A stretch of DNA of 64,000 nt. Source: Chloroflexota bacterium (GTDB taxonomy: Bacteria > Chloroflexota > Anaerolineae > Anaerolineales > Villigracilaceae). Position numbers and translations under genes: made by a program. This document shows, piece after piece, positions 56,978 to 64,000 of this stretch (its first letter is position 1; every line of letters starts with the position of its first letter). The stretch spans positions 62,001 through 126,000 of the forward strand of contig JACRLB010000003.1 of the NCBI GenBank assembly GCA_016235445.1, written 5' to 3'. The notes under the pieces were generated by a model that saw only the letters and a list, made by a program, of their open reading frames with translations, ran no database searches and was not told the DNA's origin.

Positions 56978-57898
56978 TTAGGGCAAATTTAATTTTAATA
57001 TCGGGCTGGGAACATAATAAATTGAGCTAACTCCCGGAAAACTGAGCAAATAGTAACCTGCCCCCTGTGCAACGACTGCACTTTCATCATAATACCAGCC
57101 TTTAAAATACCCTCCCATGAATCGCCCTCCTGTGTATTCGCGGTCTACAATTGAAAAATTTGTTCCCGAAAAATAAATACCATCATTGCGTACGACATAC
57201 TTATCTGTCGGAGAAGAAATGTTGGTATGATAAAGTCCAAGATATATTATTTCATAATCCATATTAAAATTTTTTGTGAGTCGTACTAGCCCATCAGCAA
57301 AATCGGCCCCAATTGCAAACCCAGAAAAAACAACCCTGCCATTTGGGTTTGTGCGAAAATCAGATGAAAGGGCGATTAAGGTGTTTTTTGAATGATGTAT
57401 GTAAATATATTGAGCAGATTGAATATAAGCATAGTTTTTCGGGTCAAATTTGCCACCTTCCAAGCGAGGGAGAGTATCAAGGTCGAGTAATTCGTATCGT
57501 TTTCCATCGGTTAAATCTAAAATGTAATGAGGGCGGTAACCTGCCTTCTCTGGACGCATCAAATTTCCTTCCAGCCAGGCCAAATCCGAACTAAGAAAAA
57601 CCCCTTTTTTTAACAAAAGCGGGTCATTGGGAACTTTTCTTTTTTCTCCCGTGCGTAAATCCAACAAATACATCTTGCCAGTTCGCACCTCATGCACAAA
57701 TAATACTTCTCCACCCGGTACGCCTGTTGCAATTGGATGCTTGCAAGCAGAAACAAGCACTTCGGTATTGGGGGGACGAAAATTATCTTGTGCAGAACAC
57801 AATGCCAGTGATGTTAAATTGCAACATAACAGCATAAAAAAGACGATACCAAGTATGTATCGAAGAGGTTTATTTTCTTTGAGTTTTTTCATATTCAT
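56978..57898 (-). CDS. Exported protein of the duplicated cassette, copy 2
   Basis: 306 residues from ATG 57898 (Shine-Dalgarno gggagg). An N-terminal hydrophobic segment (LRYILGIVFFMLLCCNLTSL) is followed by NFRPPNTEVLVSACKHPIAT, VPGGEVLFVHEVRTGKMYLL and DLRTGEKRKVPNDPLLLKKG, and a C-terminal SFPGVSSIYYVPSPILKLNL. Repeated short strands hint at a beta-propeller-like fold, but no family is recognised. It aligns along its length with the protein encoded at 58427-59362. Secreted or membrane tethered. Confidence 0.65.
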   Translation of the reverse strand: MNMKKLKENKPLRYILGIVFFMLLCCNLTSLALCSAQDNFRPPNTEVLVSACKHPIATGVPGGEVLFVHEVRTGKMYLLDLRTGEKRKVPNDPLLLKKGVFLSSDLAWLEGNLMRPEKAGYRPHYILDLTDGKRYELLDLDTLPRLEGGKFDPKNYAYIQSAQYIYIHHSKNTLIALSSDFRTNPNGRVVFSGFAIGADFADGLVRLTKNFNMDYEIIYLGLYHTNISSPTDKYVVRNDGIYFSGTNFSIVDREYTGGRFMGGYFKGWYYDESAVVAQGAGYYLLSFPGVSSIYYVPSPILKLNLP

Positions 57899-57959
57899 TA
57901 ACCTCCCTTGAATTTTGTTTCTTGCAATTTGTAAGACATATTCCACTCCTTTGTTTTGT

Positions 57960-58325
57960 CTATGTGAATTTTATGGCATGAGTTGGGTTTGAGTCAAGAG
58001 AAAATTTATCGCAAATCGCAAGAGGCTTGCAAGATTCTCTTTCTGTATCTGAAATATTTACCTGTGCTGCCCAGTCCCCGCCTAATTCTGCTCCAGCTTG
58101 CAGGCTCATAAAGCTTTGAAAACCAGATCCCTCTTTAATTTCAGGAATTTCCAATGACTCAGGCGTAGCTTCGGGGACAGACGGATCTGTAGAAGGTATG
58201 GGTGTTTCTGCCTTAGGGTTTCCTTCTTGTGCCAGCACAGGTGGTAATAGAAATGTAAAGGAGATAAATATGGCAAAGAGAAGAGCCATTCCGATCCATT
58301 TCAAACTTGTATACTGCGATTTCAT
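57960..58325 (-). CDS. Small exported protein, cassette copy 1
   Basis: 121 residues, Shine-Dalgarno aggagg. It has a signal peptide ending near VLAQ, the acidic PETP-type stretch, the conserved LQAGAELGGDWAAQVNISDT and a tail with two Cys (ESCKPLAICDKFS). It follows the 311-residue gene of the same copy. A role as partner or modifier of that protein is possible; nothing is known. Confidence 0.6.
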   Translation of the reverse strand: MKSQYTSLKWIGMALLFAIFISFTFLLPPVLAQEGNPKAETPIPSTDPSVPEATPESLEIPEIKEGSGFQSFMSLQAGAELGGDWAAQVNISDTERESCKPLAICDKFSLDSNPTHAIKFT

Positions 58326-58426
58326 GTAATCCTCCTGTTTCCTTTTTTATTCTGTACGGCGTAGCGTTTGCCAGTAATAAGAGCAAAAGTTCGATTACTA
58401 ATCTGAATACCTGTTAATGAGATGTT

Positions 58427-59362
58427 TTATGGCGCGGGTAGGCGCAGTTTGAGAACAGGGCGAGGGAATGGAAAATGTGAGCCGGTTAGGGAGCCGCTAA
58501 TCAAAAAATATCCTGGCTCCGCAAAGACCACCCCGCTTTCGTCGTAATACCAACTTCTGAAATAAAAACCCATATCACGATTTACAACTAGCGTGCTGGT
58601 TCCTAAAAGGTAAATGCCGTCGCCACGGACAATGTACTTTCTTGTTGGTGAGGGAACATCTGCGTAATAGAGTGAGAAATCCACGATCTCATAGTCTACT
58701 TCCAAATCTTTCATTAATTTCTCAAGCAATTTGCTATTCTCAGAGCTTAAACTCACTGAACCTAATGAAGCTTGAGGAAGGATTACATTTTTCTCAGGAT
58801 GTTGACGGAAATTAGGCGCTAAAGCAATCAGCCGATTCTCTGTATGGTAAATAAAAACCTGTTCAGCGTCAGTAAAATACCGCAAAAAAATTGGGTTGAG
58901 TTCGCCATTTTCAAATAAGTTGTTTGGAGGTTTCCACTTTAGATCAACCAATTTGTAACGTTGGCCATTAGTCAAATCCAAAATGTAATGAGGTCGATAA
59001 TTAAGATTATCTGGCCCTACTAAACTACCTTCTAGCCAAACTAGTTCCGGGCTTAAAAATATTCCTTTTTCAAGTAAAAGTGGGTCACTAGGGATATGTC
59101 TCTTTTCTCTGGTACGCAAATCCAACAGATACATCTTGTCTGTAAGTCCCTCATAGACAAATAGCGCCTCTCCACCAGGTACTCCTCGAACAATAGGACT
59201 CTTACAGGCAGAGACCAGTATTTCGGTGTTAGGTGGACGAAAAATATCTTCCTTCAAACATAGTGGCCAATATAGCAGTGACGGCCAGTTGAAACACATT
59301 AATACCAGCAGAGCAACTGCAAGTATTTTTATGAGGGTTTTTCTTTCTTGGAATGTTTTCAT
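58427..59362 (-). CDS. Exported protein of the duplicated cassette, copy 1
   Basis: 311 residues, Shine-Dalgarno aagggagg. The signal-like segment LIKILAVALLVLMCFNWPSL precedes IFRPPNTEILVSACKSPIVR, VPGGEALFVYEGLTDKMYLL and RPHYILDLTNGQRYKLVDL, with strong similarity to the copy at 56978-57898. Both lack recognisable catalytic motifs. The repeated phrase tying display text-like strands (Y-L-L-D-L-R-T) suggests WD/TolB-like blades. Confidence 0.65.
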   Translation of the reverse strand: MKTFQERKTLIKILAVALLVLMCFNWPSLLYWPLCLKEDIFRPPNTEILVSACKSPIVRGVPGGEALFVYEGLTDKMYLLDLRTREKRHIPSDPLLLEKGIFLSPELVWLEGSLVGPDNLNYRPHYILDLTNGQRYKLVDLKWKPPNNLFENGELNPIFLRYFTDAEQVFIYHTENRLIALAPNFRQHPEKNVILPQASLGSVSLSSENSKLLEKLMKDLEVDYEIVDFSLYYADVPSPTRKYIVRGDGIYLLGTSTLVVNRDMGFYFRSWYYDESGVVFAEPGYFLISGSLTGSHFPFPRPVLKLRLPAP

Positions 59363-59497
59363 GATTTGTTACCTCCCTTCAAGTTGATGTCTGTCGTATT
59401 TTAGATTTGTAAGACATATTTCCACTCCTTAATTTTGTCTAGATAATTTGTAGCTATACTTGATTTCATTGTCAAGAACATTTGTCATAAAAAATGG

Positions 59498-59523
59498 ATG
59501 ACCTGTCATGAAGACAGGTCATC
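59498..59523 (-). terminator. Intrinsic terminator after the molybdoenzyme gene
   Basis: gatgacctgt and acaggtcatc pair; in minus-strand direction the stem is followed by cattttttat. The next bases (59524-59546, cgttactcatcactcgttac) are a heptanucleotide repeat. Confidence 0.7.
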
Positions 59524-59546
59524 TCGTTACTCATCACTCGTTACTC
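59524..59546. repeat. Heptanucleotide repeat (CGTTACT/CATCACT)n
   Basis: cgttactcatcactcgttac has three 7-mers of the same family as 41193-41220 and 50188-50226. Confidence 0.65.
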
Positions 59547-59558
59547 TCTTTTCCTCCC

Positions 59559-60200
59559 TTAACCGAATCTCTCCTCCCGCCAGACATCGGCGCGGTTATG
59601 ATAACCGGCTTGTTCCCAGAATCCACGCTTGTCATGGGACATGAACTCCAAAGACCTCAGCCATTTCGCGCCTTTCCACAAATAGGGAGTCTCCAGGTCT
59701 TCGCGCCCGGGGATGAATCCCACCATGCCGCGCAGGGGATAGCCATGATCGGGCGTGATTGGCGCGCCGTTGAAATGCGTCGCCAGCAGGAAGTTATCCT
59801 GCAATGCCACGGAGAGCGGCAGGTTGACAGTGAATCCATATTCGGCATGTTGCATGATGTGTGTGGCGTCAGGTTTGATCTTGATCAATCCGCTCGCTAC
59901 CATTGTCTTCACAGAGACGCCTTCCCATGTGGTGTCGAACTTGCTCCAGCGGGTGACGCAGTGCAAGTCCATTTTTATGGATGTGCGCGGCAGTTGGTTG
60001 AACTCGTTCCAACTCCAGCGCTTTTCCTCTTCCACCTCGCCCCAGACACGCAAGTCCCACGTGGCGGCATCAAACATGGGGACAGGCCCATAATGCAGGA
60101 CGGGGAATTTCTGGGTCAACGATTGGCCGGGTGGAAGCCGCCCCTCTGCACGGACGCGGTCTTCTTCCTTGCGGCGGTCCATACCTTCGAATTGGAACAT
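59559..60200 (-). CDS. Sulfite-oxidase-fold molybdopterin oxidoreductase
   Basis: 213 residues, Shine-Dalgarno gaggtg. It holds the single molybdopterin domain of the YuiH/MsrP kind: FPVLHYGPVPMFDAATWDLR, the Mo-binding Cys in KMDLHCVTRWSKFDTTWEGV, then MQHAEYGFTVNLPL and DHGYPLRGMVGFIPGR. No Tat signal or heme partner is present, so it is probably cytoplasmic. Substrate unknown; sulfoxide or sulfite chemistry is the family habit. Confidence 0.88.
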   Translation of the reverse strand: MFQFEGMDRRKEEDRVRAEGRLPPGQSLTQKFPVLHYGPVPMFDAATWDLRVWGEVEEEKRWSWNEFNQLPRTSIKMDLHCVTRWSKFDTTWEGVSVKTMVASGLIKIKPDATHIMQHAEYGFTVNLPLSVALQDNFLLATHFNGAPITPDHGYPLRGMVGFIPGREDLETPYLWKGAKWLRSLEFMSHDKRGFWEQAGYHNRADVWREERFG

Positions 60201-60244
60201 AAGTCACCTCACTTTGTAAAATGAATTCTCTACCTTACACGCAA

Positions 60245-60306
60245 ACCCTAAAGGTCTCCTTTTCCCTCGCAGATTCCTGATTCACCGAAAAGACCTTTAG
60301 GGTTTC
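60245..60306. repeat. ccctaaagg inverted repeat with long loop
   Basis: accctaaaggtct and agacctttagggt are separated by 36 bp. Downstream, 60445-60500 contains the common aacgcc...caaagacgcaaag...gcgtt phrase seen at 26093-26140. The rest of the 440-bp gap shows no gene. Confidence 0.6.
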
Positions 60307-60617
60307 TTTGCAAGGAAAATGTACGGTAGCGAAAAAATGAATAATTTCAACTGCATAGATATGGGTTATGCAGGGGATGTTACCCGGAACAATATTACAA
60401 AATTCTTAACTGGCTTTACGCACACGAATTCGATGCGGAAAATTTTAACGCCAAGTCCCAAAGACGCAAAGCTTCGCGCCTTCGCACCTTTGCGTTAAAT
60501 GTTTGGGTATCAAGGCTCTCCCTGTGATCTCCGTGGCGAATTCCTTTGAAACGCCCCAAGTATAGATGCAAAAAAGACGTGGGTCAAATTGCCCATGCCC
60601 GGCAAAGGGATTACCCG

Positions 60618-60623
60618 TATAAT
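60618..60623 (+). promoter_or_regulatory. Putative -10 box of the channel gene
   Basis: TATAAT lies 24 nt before a start with a good Shine-Dalgarno (gaggag at 60636-60641); a normal leadered promoter. No well-spaced -35 was found. Confidence 0.45.
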
Positions 60624-60646
60624 AAACAAAATTTTGAGGAGAAATT

Positions 60647-62575
60647 ATGAAACAGCCAACTTTTAAACAAAAATTCCAATACTGGTTCGATAATTATATG
60701 TCACGCGGCGCGGGCGCGTTGATCGGCGGCCTTGCCGTTCTTTCCACTATTGTTATTTTTATAGCCGCCGCTGTGATTCGCATTGCGGGAATCCCCACCG
60801 ACGGAGACGCCGTCCCCACCTTTGGGGAGGCGGCATGGATCAGCCTGATGCGCGCCATGGACGCCGGCAATATCGGCGGGGACAGCGGCGTCGGCCTTCG
60901 CATTGTCATGTTCGTGGTGACATTGAGCGGCATCTTTATCCTGTCCACACTCATTGGTATTTTGAGCAGCGGACTCCAAAGCCGCATTGACCAACTCCGC
61001 AAAGGCCGTTCGGCAGTTCTCGAAAACGACCACACCCTCATCCTCGGCTGGACGCCGCAAGTCTTCACCGTCATCTCGGAACTGATCCTCGCCAACGAGA
61101 GTCGCACACCTGCCCTGGCGGGCGGTGCCAGGGAAAGCGGAGCAGTCATCGTCGTTTTTGCCGACCATGATAAGGTCGAGATGGAAGATGCGATCAATGA
61201 CCGCATCGAAGACACCAAGAACACCCGCATCATCTGCCGCTCCGGAAATCCCATCGACCTGAACGATCTTGAACTTGGCAGTCCGCACACTGCCCGTTCC
61301 ATCATCATTCTCTCCGAAGGCGCAGACCCCGATACGCATGTCATCAAATCTGTGCTGGCGATCACCAACAACCCCAACCGCCGCGAAGCGCCGTATCACA
61401 TCGTTACCCAGATTCACGATCAAAAGAATATGGACGTGGTGAAAATGCTCGGCGCGAAGGATAACGTGCAAGCCATCCTCACCACCGATCTCATCGCCCG
61501 CGTGGTTGCGCAGACCTCGCGCCAGAGCGGCCTGTCCATCGTCTACACCGAGTTGATGAACTTTGGCGGCGATGAAATTTATTTCAAGCAGGAACCCAAC
61601 CTCTCGGGTAAAACCTACGGCGAAGCCATGCTTGCTTTTGAAACTTCCACGTTGATGGGCCTTCGCAAGACAGACGGCACGATCATGATGAATCCGCCGA
61701 TGGACACGCGCATTCAATCCGGCGATCAGATTTTTGCGATTGCCGAAGACGATGACAAGATTCAGCTCTCGAACCTCTCCCGCATCCCGCTGGACGAAAG
61801 CCTGATTCTGCAAAATGGAAAAGCATCCAAACCCAAGCCGGAGCGCGGACTCATCCTCGGCTGGAATCGTTCGGGCGCAACCATCGTCCGCGAGTTGGAT
61901 AACTACGTTGCCAAAGGCTCGGAGCTGACCGTTGTTTCGCACATTTACGATCTCGAAAAACAGATCCGCCTCGATAACAAAAAGATCGTCAATCAAAAAA
62001 TGAAAGTGATGGAAGGCGACATCCGCGACCGCGCCCTGCTCGAAAAACTGCAAGTCACAGAGTATGACCATGTCATCGTGCTGGCATACAGCCACCTCGA
62101 AGTGCAGGAAGCGGATGCGATCACTTTGGTCACGCTACTGCACCTGCGCGACATCGCCGAAAAAGATGAGACCCCGTTCTCCATCATCAGCGAAATGCTC
62201 GACCTGCGCAACCGCGAACTCGCCGAAGCCGCCAAGGTGGATGACTTCATCGTCAGCGAACATCTCATCAGCCTGATGCTCGCGCAACTTTCCGAGAACG
62301 CCGAACTCATGGGCGTCTTCACCGACATCTTCGACCCCGAAGGCGCGGAAGTCTATCTCAAGCCGATTGGTGATTACGTCGCTACGGGTCAGCCTGTCAA
62401 CTTCTACACCGTCACCGAGGCCGCCCGCCGCCGCGGTGAAACCGCCATTGGCTATCGCTTGATGAGCGAAAGCCGCGATGCCGAAAAAGCCTACGGCGTA
62501 AAAACCAACCCGAACAAAGCCGAGAAGGTTACGTTTGCGCCAGAAGATAAATTGGTTGTAATTTCGGAAGGTTAA
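60647..62575 (+). CDS. CASTOR/POLLUX-like ion channel
   Basis: 642 residues. Two membrane helices (28-50 and 87-110) with a pore-side loop between, then two RCK/TrkA-N-like halves: AVLENDHTLILGWTPQVFTV near 125 and RGLILGWNRSGATIVRELDN near 400. The layout matches plant CASTOR/POLLUX (DMI1) cation channels and their bacterial relatives, which pass K+ or Ca2+ under ligand control. The DRALLEKLQVTEYDHVIVLA part is typical of the second ligand domain. Confidence 0.88.
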   Translation: MKQPTFKQKFQYWFDNYMSRGAGALIGGLAVLSTIVIFIAAAVIRIAGIPTDGDAVPTFGEAAWISLMRAMDAGNIGGDSGVGLRIVMFVVTLSGIFILSTLIGILSSGLQSRIDQLRKGRSAVLENDHTLILGWTPQVFTVISELILANESRTPALAGGARESGAVIVVFADHDKVEMEDAINDRIEDTKNTRIICRSGNPIDLNDLELGSPHTARSIIILSEGADPDTHVIKSVLAITNNPNRREAPYHIVTQIHDQKNMDVVKMLGAKDNVQAILTTDLIARVVAQTSRQSGLSIVYTELMNFGGDEIYFKQEPNLSGKTYGEAMLAFETSTLMGLRKTDGTIMMNPPMDTRIQSGDQIFAIAEDDDKIQLSNLSRIPLDESLILQNGKASKPKPERGLILGWNRSGATIVRELDNYVAKGSELTVVSHIYDLEKQIRLDNKKIVNQKMKVMEGDIRDRALLEKLQVTEYDHVIVLAYSHLEVQEADAITLVTLLHLRDIAEKDETPFSIISEMLDLRNRELAEAAKVDDFIVSEHLISLMLAQLSENAELMGVFTDIFDPEGAEVYLKPIGDYVATGQPVNFYTVTEAARRRGETAIGYRLMSESRDAEKAYGVKTNPNKAEKVTFAPEDKLVVISEG

Positions 62576-62581
62576 GAATTC

Positions 62582-62618
62582 AAGTGACAGTCACCTTAAA
62601 GGTGACTGTCACTTTTTT
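62582..62618 (+). terminator. ggtgacagtca palindrome, copy 3, with T-run
   Basis: aagtgacagtcacctt and its complement, then tttt. It ends the channel transcript and overlaps the stop of the convergent pxpA gene. Confidence 0.75.
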
Positions 62619-63340
62619 AATCCCACAACTTCAATTCCATTTTTCATCAACGTCTCGCGCAACAACTTTGCATTCTCTGCCGCGCGCGGGTTATCGCCAT
62701 GCAGGCACAACGTCTCCACCCGCACACTTCTCCCCCCAAACGAAATCCCATCTTTAATTAACCGAAGCGCATTCGACGCTACCTCTTCAGGCGATTTAAT
62801 CACCGCGCCCATTTTACTGCGTGACATTAATGTGCCATCGGGATTGTACGCCCTGTCTGGGAATCCCTCGCCTGCCGCTTGAATCCCCGCCCCGACTCCC
62901 GCCTCACACAACCCTGAGCCTGCCAGCCCAACCAAAGTTAATCCCACGCTGATTCTTTTCATCGCCCGCGCAATGGCATCTGCCAGCGCACGGTCTTTCG
63001 CCGCCTGGTTGTACAACGCCCCATGCGGCTTGACGTGAGTCAACGCAACGTCTTCGTCTTTTGCGATCTCTGCCAGCGCATTAATTTGCTCAAAGACAAT
63101 CGCTTCCGTTTCCTTCGCTGAGACATTCATTTCCAACCTGCCGAAGTTTTCACGATCCTTCCAGCCTGGGTGCGCGCCGATATTCACGCCGTATTTTTTT
63201 GCCAGCCTGATAGTAGCCCGCATCACATTCGCATTCCCCGCATGAAATCCACACGCAATATTCGCGGATGTGATATATGGCATGATGGCTTCGTCATTGC
63301 CAGCTTCTTCGCCCAAGTCACAATTCAAGTCTATTTTCAT
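62609..63340 (-). CDS. pxpA: 5-oxoprolinase subunit A (LamB/YcsF family)
   Basis: 243 residues. IDLNCDLGEEAGNDEAIMPY, ANIACGFHAGNANVMRATIR, VNIGAHPGWKDRENFGR and LTHVKPHGALYNQA are diagnostic for PxpA, which with PxpB and PxpC opens 5-oxoproline to glutamate with ATP. pxpC lies upstream on the same strand; pxpB is not in the window. Confidence 0.93.
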   Translation of the reverse strand: MKIDLNCDLGEEAGNDEAIMPYITSANIACGFHAGNANVMRATIRLAKKYGVNIGAHPGWKDRENFGRLEMNVSAKETEAIVFEQINALAEIAKDEDVALTHVKPHGALYNQAAKDRALADAIARAMKRISVGLTLVGLAGSGLCEAGVGAGIQAAGEGFPDRAYNPDGTLMSRSKMGAVIKSPEEVASNALRLIKDGISFGGRSVRVETLCLHGDNPRAAENAKLLRETLMKNGIEVVGLKK

Positions 63341-63368
63341 AATTCACCAATCCCGAAGGGATGATAGC

Positions 63369-63427
63369 TCTGGACTCCATCAGCTTGCTGATGGAAATTT
63401 CGGGCAGCAAGCTGCCCGACTCCAGAG
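63369..63427. repeat. ctggactcc...gactccag palindromic repeat
   Basis: ctctggactccatcagcttg at the left and gcaagctgcccgactccaga at the right. It lies between pxpC and pxpA and shares its plan with 7810-7864, 25458-25512 and 54281-54356. Confidence 0.65.
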
Positions 63428-63441
63428 TCGTAATAATCGTT

Positions 63442-64000
63442 TCACCCCTTCGGGGTTTTGAATGCTTTGTTCAGTTTTTGAAAATTCTCTTGCGCTTCTT
63501 CAAGCATAATTTCCCGAAATTGGATTTTACTGACCCCAGCTTCGCATTGCGCCAGCAGGGGCAGATCTGCACGGATGACATTTGCAATTTTGGGATAGCC
63601 TCCAGTGGCGGGTGAGTCTGCCATCATCACAATGGGCTGTCCATTGTCAGGGACTTGGATACTGCCCAGTGTCATGCCTTCGGAGAGCAAGTCCGCGCTG
63701 GTGGCTTGTGCAATTCCCTTCGCCGAGGACGGCGAAGGGAGCAGTTCCAGCCGATAGCCCATGCGGTCGAAGGATTTGCTCAAAGTGTATTCGCTTCCAT
63801 AAAACGTTTGAACGCCCTCTTCGGTAAATCGATCTTGCTGTGGGCCAGCGATCACTTCGATTACAGGAGATTGGCTGTAGTTCATAAATTTTTCAACGGG
63901 GAAATTTCGCGCTGTGAGTTTGGCTAATTCTCTGGCTGGTTTTCCCGCTTCCAAAATATCCCCTGCGCGAATGGCAGAACCCAGCCCCCCGCGCAGATAA
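63442..64000 (-). CDS. pxpC: 5-oxoprolinase subunit C (biotin-dependent carboxyltransferase-like), partial
   Basis: The frame is open to the right edge, so the N-terminus lies outside. Visible are YLRGGLGSAIRAGDIL at the edge, VIEVIAGPQQDRFTEEGVQT, SFDRMGYRLELLP, SDLLSEGMTLGSIQVPDNG-type residues and MMADSPATGGYPKIANVIRA, which fit the KipA/PxpC carboxyltransferase subunit 2 domain. A TTG at 63954 is within the gene, not its start. Probably cotranscribed with pxpA, 101 bp downstream. Confidence 0.88.
   Translation of the reverse strand, partial: YLRGGLGSAIRAGDILEAGKPARELAKLTARNFPVEKFMNYSQSPVIEVIAGPQQDRFTEEGVQTFYGSEYTLSKSFDRMGYRLELLPSPSSAKGIAQATSADLLSEGMTLGSIQVPDNGQPIVMMADSPATGGYPKIANVIRADLPLLAQCEAGVSKIQFREIMLEEAQENFQKLNKAFKTPKG

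Noticed and set aside
60701-62095. 464-codon minus-strand frame under the channel gene
   Set aside because: The + strand frame has membrane helices and RCK motifs; the minus frame is a mirror with no domain.

Overview
The window looks like chromosome from a Chloroflexota bacterium, most likely class Anaerolineae. This rests on gene content only: many lipoproteins with long Pro/Thr-rich linkers after the lipobox Cys, a fused ATP sulfurylase-APS kinase, a CASTOR/POLLUX-like channel, a BCD-family (PucC-like) transporter without photosynthesis genes, and intergenic DNA crowded with palindromic and heptanucleotide repeats. No taxonomic search was possible. There are no rRNA or tRNA genes. The only structural RNA I can support is a tmRNA.

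Layout. 0-8.4 kb (+ strand): urocanate hydratase, two paralogous phosphodiesterase lipoproteins, a methyltransferase, a small lipoprotein and a trimethylamine/histamine-dehydrogenase-like flavoprotein. 8.5-11.8 kb (-): a class A penicillin-binding protein homologue whose catalytic motifs all look destroyed, and a membrane-anchored protein. 11.8-34.4 kb (mostly -): a cell-surface glycan island with PAPS synthesis (fused sulfurylase/kinase), three sulfotransferases, a nonulosonate synthase, a CMP-nonulosonate synthetase fused to a HAD phosphatase, an SDR, a Gfo/Idh/MocA oxidoreductase, GT2, GT39-like and two GT-B-like polysaccharide enzymes, and acyltransferases. It also holds two toxin-antitoxin-like pairs, a gene remnant and several miniature elements. 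The likely product is a sulfated surface polymer carrying a sialic-acid-like sugar.

34.5-41.2 kb: a lipoprotein, tmRNA, an extradiol-dioxygenase-like protein, a TetR regulator divergent from DoxX plus an F420-type NADP reductase, then an FTR1 iron permease and a DtxR-family regulator. 41.2-46.3 kb (-): phosphoglucose/phosphomannose isomerase, S10 carboxypeptidase, RsmI and a Ser/Thr kinase with an extracytoplasmic Cys-rich domain. 46.5-50.0 kb (-): a four-gene cluster of ChuX/HutX-like heme protein, BCD-family transporter, HTH regulator with an RsbRD-like domain and a polytopic membrane protein. A 13-bp palindrome upstream of it is repeated exactly, on the other strand, upstream of the iron permease. 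This is the best candidate for an undescribed system: iron-linked tetrapyrrole handling in a non-phototroph.

50.2-56.6 kb: thymidylate kinase, an MNT/HEPN pair, S51 peptidase, DinB-like protein, methionine aminopeptidase, LOG protein, DnaJ-like chaperone and an HtrA-like lipoprotein protease. 56.6-59.4 kb (-): a tandem duplication of a two-gene exported-protein cassette in which the two short copies differ by an 11-bp indel. 59.5-64 kb: a molybdopterin oxidoreductase, a CASTOR/POLLUX-like channel, and 5-oxoprolinase subunits A and C (C runs off the end).

Two genome-wide habits show. Eight genes have a TAnnnT hexamer 6-7 nt before the start codon and no ribosome-binding site, suggesting leaderless transcripts. 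Palindromes and heptanucleotide repeats lie inside reading frames as well as between genes.
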